Shown here in pieces: positions 34,710 to 36,315 of a DNA stretch of 36,315 bases (its first letter is position 1; the number at the start of each line of letters is the position of its first letter). The position numbers and the translations under genes were made by a program. Source of the stretch: Zhongshania aliphaticivorans (lineage in GTDB: Bacteria; Pseudomonadota; Gammaproteobacteria; Pseudomonadales; Spongiibacteraceae); assembly GCF_902705855.1 (NCBI RefSeq), contig NZ_CACSIJ010000012.1, forward strand, positions 376,357 to 412,671, written 5' to 3'. The notes beneath the pieces were generated by a model, which had not been told where the DNA came from, did no database searches, and worked only from the letters and a program-made list of their open reading frames with translations.

Positions 34710-34773
34710 GCGGAGTTAGCTATCAGCTGTTGTTTCCCCCCTGAAAAGCAACAAGTTAACTCCGCCTTTTTTA
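34710..34773 (+). terminator. strong Rho-independent terminator
   Basis: GCGGAGTTAGCT (34710-34721) pairs with AGTTAACTCCGC (34754-34765) with one G-U pair. An inner stem TGTTG/CAACA adds to it, and CTTTTTT follows. It ends the repeat-protein transcript and shields the converging AgmX-like gene. Confidence 0.88.
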
Positions 34774-34810
34774 ATTTATAATTACAAAAAACTAAAATAC
34801 CTATAAAGTC

Positions 34811-35788
34811 CTAAGGCACATAGCTGATAGGGTAATTACCATAAACAAATACCGGCACCGCCTTACTATCAAACTTCATCTGCTTAACGCGTTGAACCAG
34901 CTTATTCTTTAACTCGGGATTAAAAAAGCTAGACGACACAATAGTACAATCACTCACACTGCCATCCGGCTGAATCGTTAAGGCCACCACCACCGTCCCC
35001 GCGCCAATCGTTGAGTCACTTCTCGCCGCGCGATTAAATATGGCATAAAAAGCACTTTTGCTGCGATCAAAGGCTAATTGAATCTCCTCTAAACTACGAG
35101 TCTTCTGCCCGCCGCCGCTGCCACCTTCTGCCACCGCGACCTTTGGTTTACCCGAAGACACAGCCACTTTTTGAGTACTATGTTTACTTAAGGCAAGCTT
35201 ATTCGCATCATCGCTAATATTCTCACCATCAATAGCACCTACTTCACTGCCCCGCGTATTGGCACTCATCAAATTAGACGAAGGTGACGCCACATCATCT
35301 ACAACACTACCTCGATCCCGCAGCGCCTTTACAGACGCTAGAGATCGCGTGTCGGTGTCTCGCAATATTGCCAGCTGCTCACTAAAGGCCATTACACCAC
35401 TGCTCGCGGCGACCTTTTTTGCCGCTGCGGTATCTCGCTGCACATTTTTTGGCGATGACGCCGGTGGCTCAATGGCTTTTACCGGCTCTGGAATTATTTG
35501 CTTAGGCACCTCAACAGCCTTGATAGGCTCGGGCTTGGTATCTGGAATGTCTGGCGATTTGGCTTTCGGCTTTTCTAATACCGCCGGAGGCAGTATCTCT
35601 AGGTAATATTCCTCCTCGATTTCCTTTAATTCCTCTAGGGGTTCTATCACCCAAAAAGGTAAAACAATAAAAAAGAATAGCGTTATGGCTAGGACATTGG
35701 CCAATATTTGGCGGAATCGCCTATCGGCATCCTGATGAATTCCCCAATTGTCGAATCCCAGCTGTGTATTATTAAAGCCAACATTCAT
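34811..35788 (-). CDS. TonB-like energy transducer with AgmX/PglI C-terminal domain
   Basis: 325 residues. One TM helix (about 27-46) lies near the N-terminus. It is followed by an acidic then Pro/Lys/Glu-rich stretch (about 50-112) such as TonB uses to span the periplasm, a Ser/Ala-rich linker, and a C-terminal domain (about 228-325) with 'SAFYAIFNRAARSD', 'VVALTIQPDGSVSDCTIV' and 'VQRVKQMKF', as in AgmX/PglI C-terminal domains related to TonB. Its start overlaps the ExbD stop (ATGA), and its ribosome site AAGGAG lies inside exbD. It probably couples inner-membrane proton flow to an outer-membrane or periplasmic process. The partner is not visible. Confidence 0.87.
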   Translation of the reverse strand: MNVGFNNTQLGFDNWGIHQDADRRFRQILANVLAITLFFFIVLPFWVIEPLEELKEIEEEYYLEILPPAVLEKPKAKSPDIPDTKPEPIKAVEVPKQIIPEPVKAIEPPASSPKNVQRDTAAAKKVAASSGVMAFSEQLAILRDTDTRSLASVKALRDRGSVVDDVASPSSNLMSANTRGSEVGAIDGENISDDANKLALSKHSTQKVAVSSGKPKVAVAEGGSGGGQKTRSLEEIQLAFDRSKSAFYAIFNRAARSDSTIGAGTVVVALTIQPDGSVSDCTIVSSSFFNPELKNKLVQRVKQMKFDSKAVPVFVYGNYPISYVP

Positions 35789-36294
35789 AGACTAGCTCCT
35801 TGCTCTAGCGCCCTAACCGCTAATGACACTTTGCCATACTTTGCATCTACGCAGGTCGCCAATACTTTCTTTAGCAGTTCATACGGTGTTTTATAGTCTG
35901 CAACAATATTGACATCGAGTATTTCAGGCTCACCGTCAATTAGCGGCTTTTCATCATCTTTCTGCCTGCTACTCAATACCTGCGCCAAACTTTGCAAAGT
36001 TCGCTCATTTACAAGCAGCGCCTCATCCACACTCATAACCACATGATCATCTACCAATATACTGTGATCACTTATGGCTACAGCGACCGTCCGTTTAGCC
36101 TTATCTTTAGATACTGAATCAGGCAGCTTTAGGTTCTGATACTCGGGAATAACCTCTACGACCAAGGCATTAACAAGTAAATAAAATACTAATATGGCAA
36201 ATATATCGATCAAGGAAACGACATTAATACTGACCTGTCTTTTCGACTGCTTAATTTTGCGAATAATGCGTCTTTCGCTTGCTGAATAACTCAC
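35785..36294 (-). CDS. ExbD/TolR-family biopolymer transport protein
   Basis: 169 residues from a GTG at 36294. A basic N-terminus is followed by one TM helix (about 25-47) with the conserved proton-carrying Asp in 'SLIDIFAILVFYLLV' and then a periplasmic domain. It is longer than typical ExbD (about 140) because of an insertion with 'SRQKDDEKPLIDGEPE'. It forms the stator of a proton channel with an ExbB/TolQ protein, whose gene should lie upstream beyond the window. It overlaps both neighbours by 4 bases, so it is in a tightly coupled operon. Confidence 0.9.
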   Translation of the reverse strand: MSYSASERRIIRKIKQSKRQVSINVVSLIDIFAILVFYLLVNALVVEVIPEYQNLKLPDSVSKDKAKRTVAVAISDHSILVDDHVVMSVDEALLVNERTLQSLAQVLSSRQKDDEKPLIDGEPEILDVNIVADYKTPYELLKKVLATCVDAKYGKVSLAVRALEQGASL

Positions 36295-36315
36295 TTAGCA
36301 CCCACCTCAGCATCA
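36291..36315 (-). CDS. C-terminal end of the upstream gene (partial, probably ExbD or ExbB/TolQ)
   Basis: One frame is open from the window edge and ends at TGA 36293-36291, overlapping the GTG start of the exbD gene (GTGA). It encodes the last residues 'DAEVGAK'. Gene order in related operons predicts a second ExbD or the TolQ/ExbB channel subunit, but seven residues cannot decide. Confidence 0.55.

Overview
The window reads as chromosomal DNA of a marine-type gammaproteobacterium. Moderate G+C, a Pseudomonas-style Fur that lacks the second structural cysteine, the arsC/wrbA/DUF2069 neighbourhood and two large TonB-dependent receptors all fit. A relative of Cellvibrionales/Spongiibacteraceae is my best guess, inferred from gene content and not proven. 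There is no rRNA, tRNA, CRISPR array, phage or full insertion sequence. The only mobile-looking DNA is a 163-bp MITE-like element.

Layout, left to right. (1) 1-3672: end of an RND efflux operon (adaptor, then inner-membrane pump). (2) 3669-5101: dgkA, glpE, the MITE-like element and fur. (3) 5168-9510: an iron-responsive surface-signalling unit fecI-fecR-fecA, whose receptor gene carries a frameshift. (4) 9614-13299: leftward arsC-like, wrbA, DUF2069, sppA and a SRPBCC protein, with a divergent TlpA-like lipoprotein at 13390. (5) 13996-15467: macrodomain, DUF4404 and a Cys/His-rich protein behind a near-perfect Fur box. (6) 15614-18237: SDR dehydrogenase, MscS channel and DUF481 outer-membrane protein. 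(7) 18294-24778: a leftward unit of TonB receptor, lipocalin-like protein, APH-type kinase and unknown protein, opposite a LuxR regulator, with striking dyads between them. (8) 25015-26184: a cytidylyltransferase plus CDP-alcohol phosphotransferase pair. (9) 26569-29322: Crp/Fnr regulator, class II aldolase, Mpo1-like protein, DUF6868 and a lipoprotein.

(10) 29430-33352 is the most unusual part: one leftward operon encoding a DUF3034 outer-membrane protein, an exported truncated haemoglobin, an exported FMN-binding protein with a covalent-flavin motif, a PepSY membrane protein and a two-domain cupredoxin. Together they look like an extracytoplasmic electron-transfer chain with a haem globin as one terminus. 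A 32-bp tandem duplication has doubled the ribosome-binding site and start codon of the cupredoxin gene.

(11) 34176-34773 is a stand-alone transcription unit: a textbook sigma-54 promoter, a secreted Leu/Val/Gly-rich protein with two 35-residue repeats, and a strong terminator. (12) 34811-36315 is the end of an ExbD/TonB-like (AgmX/PglI C-terminal) energy-transduction operon that runs off the window.
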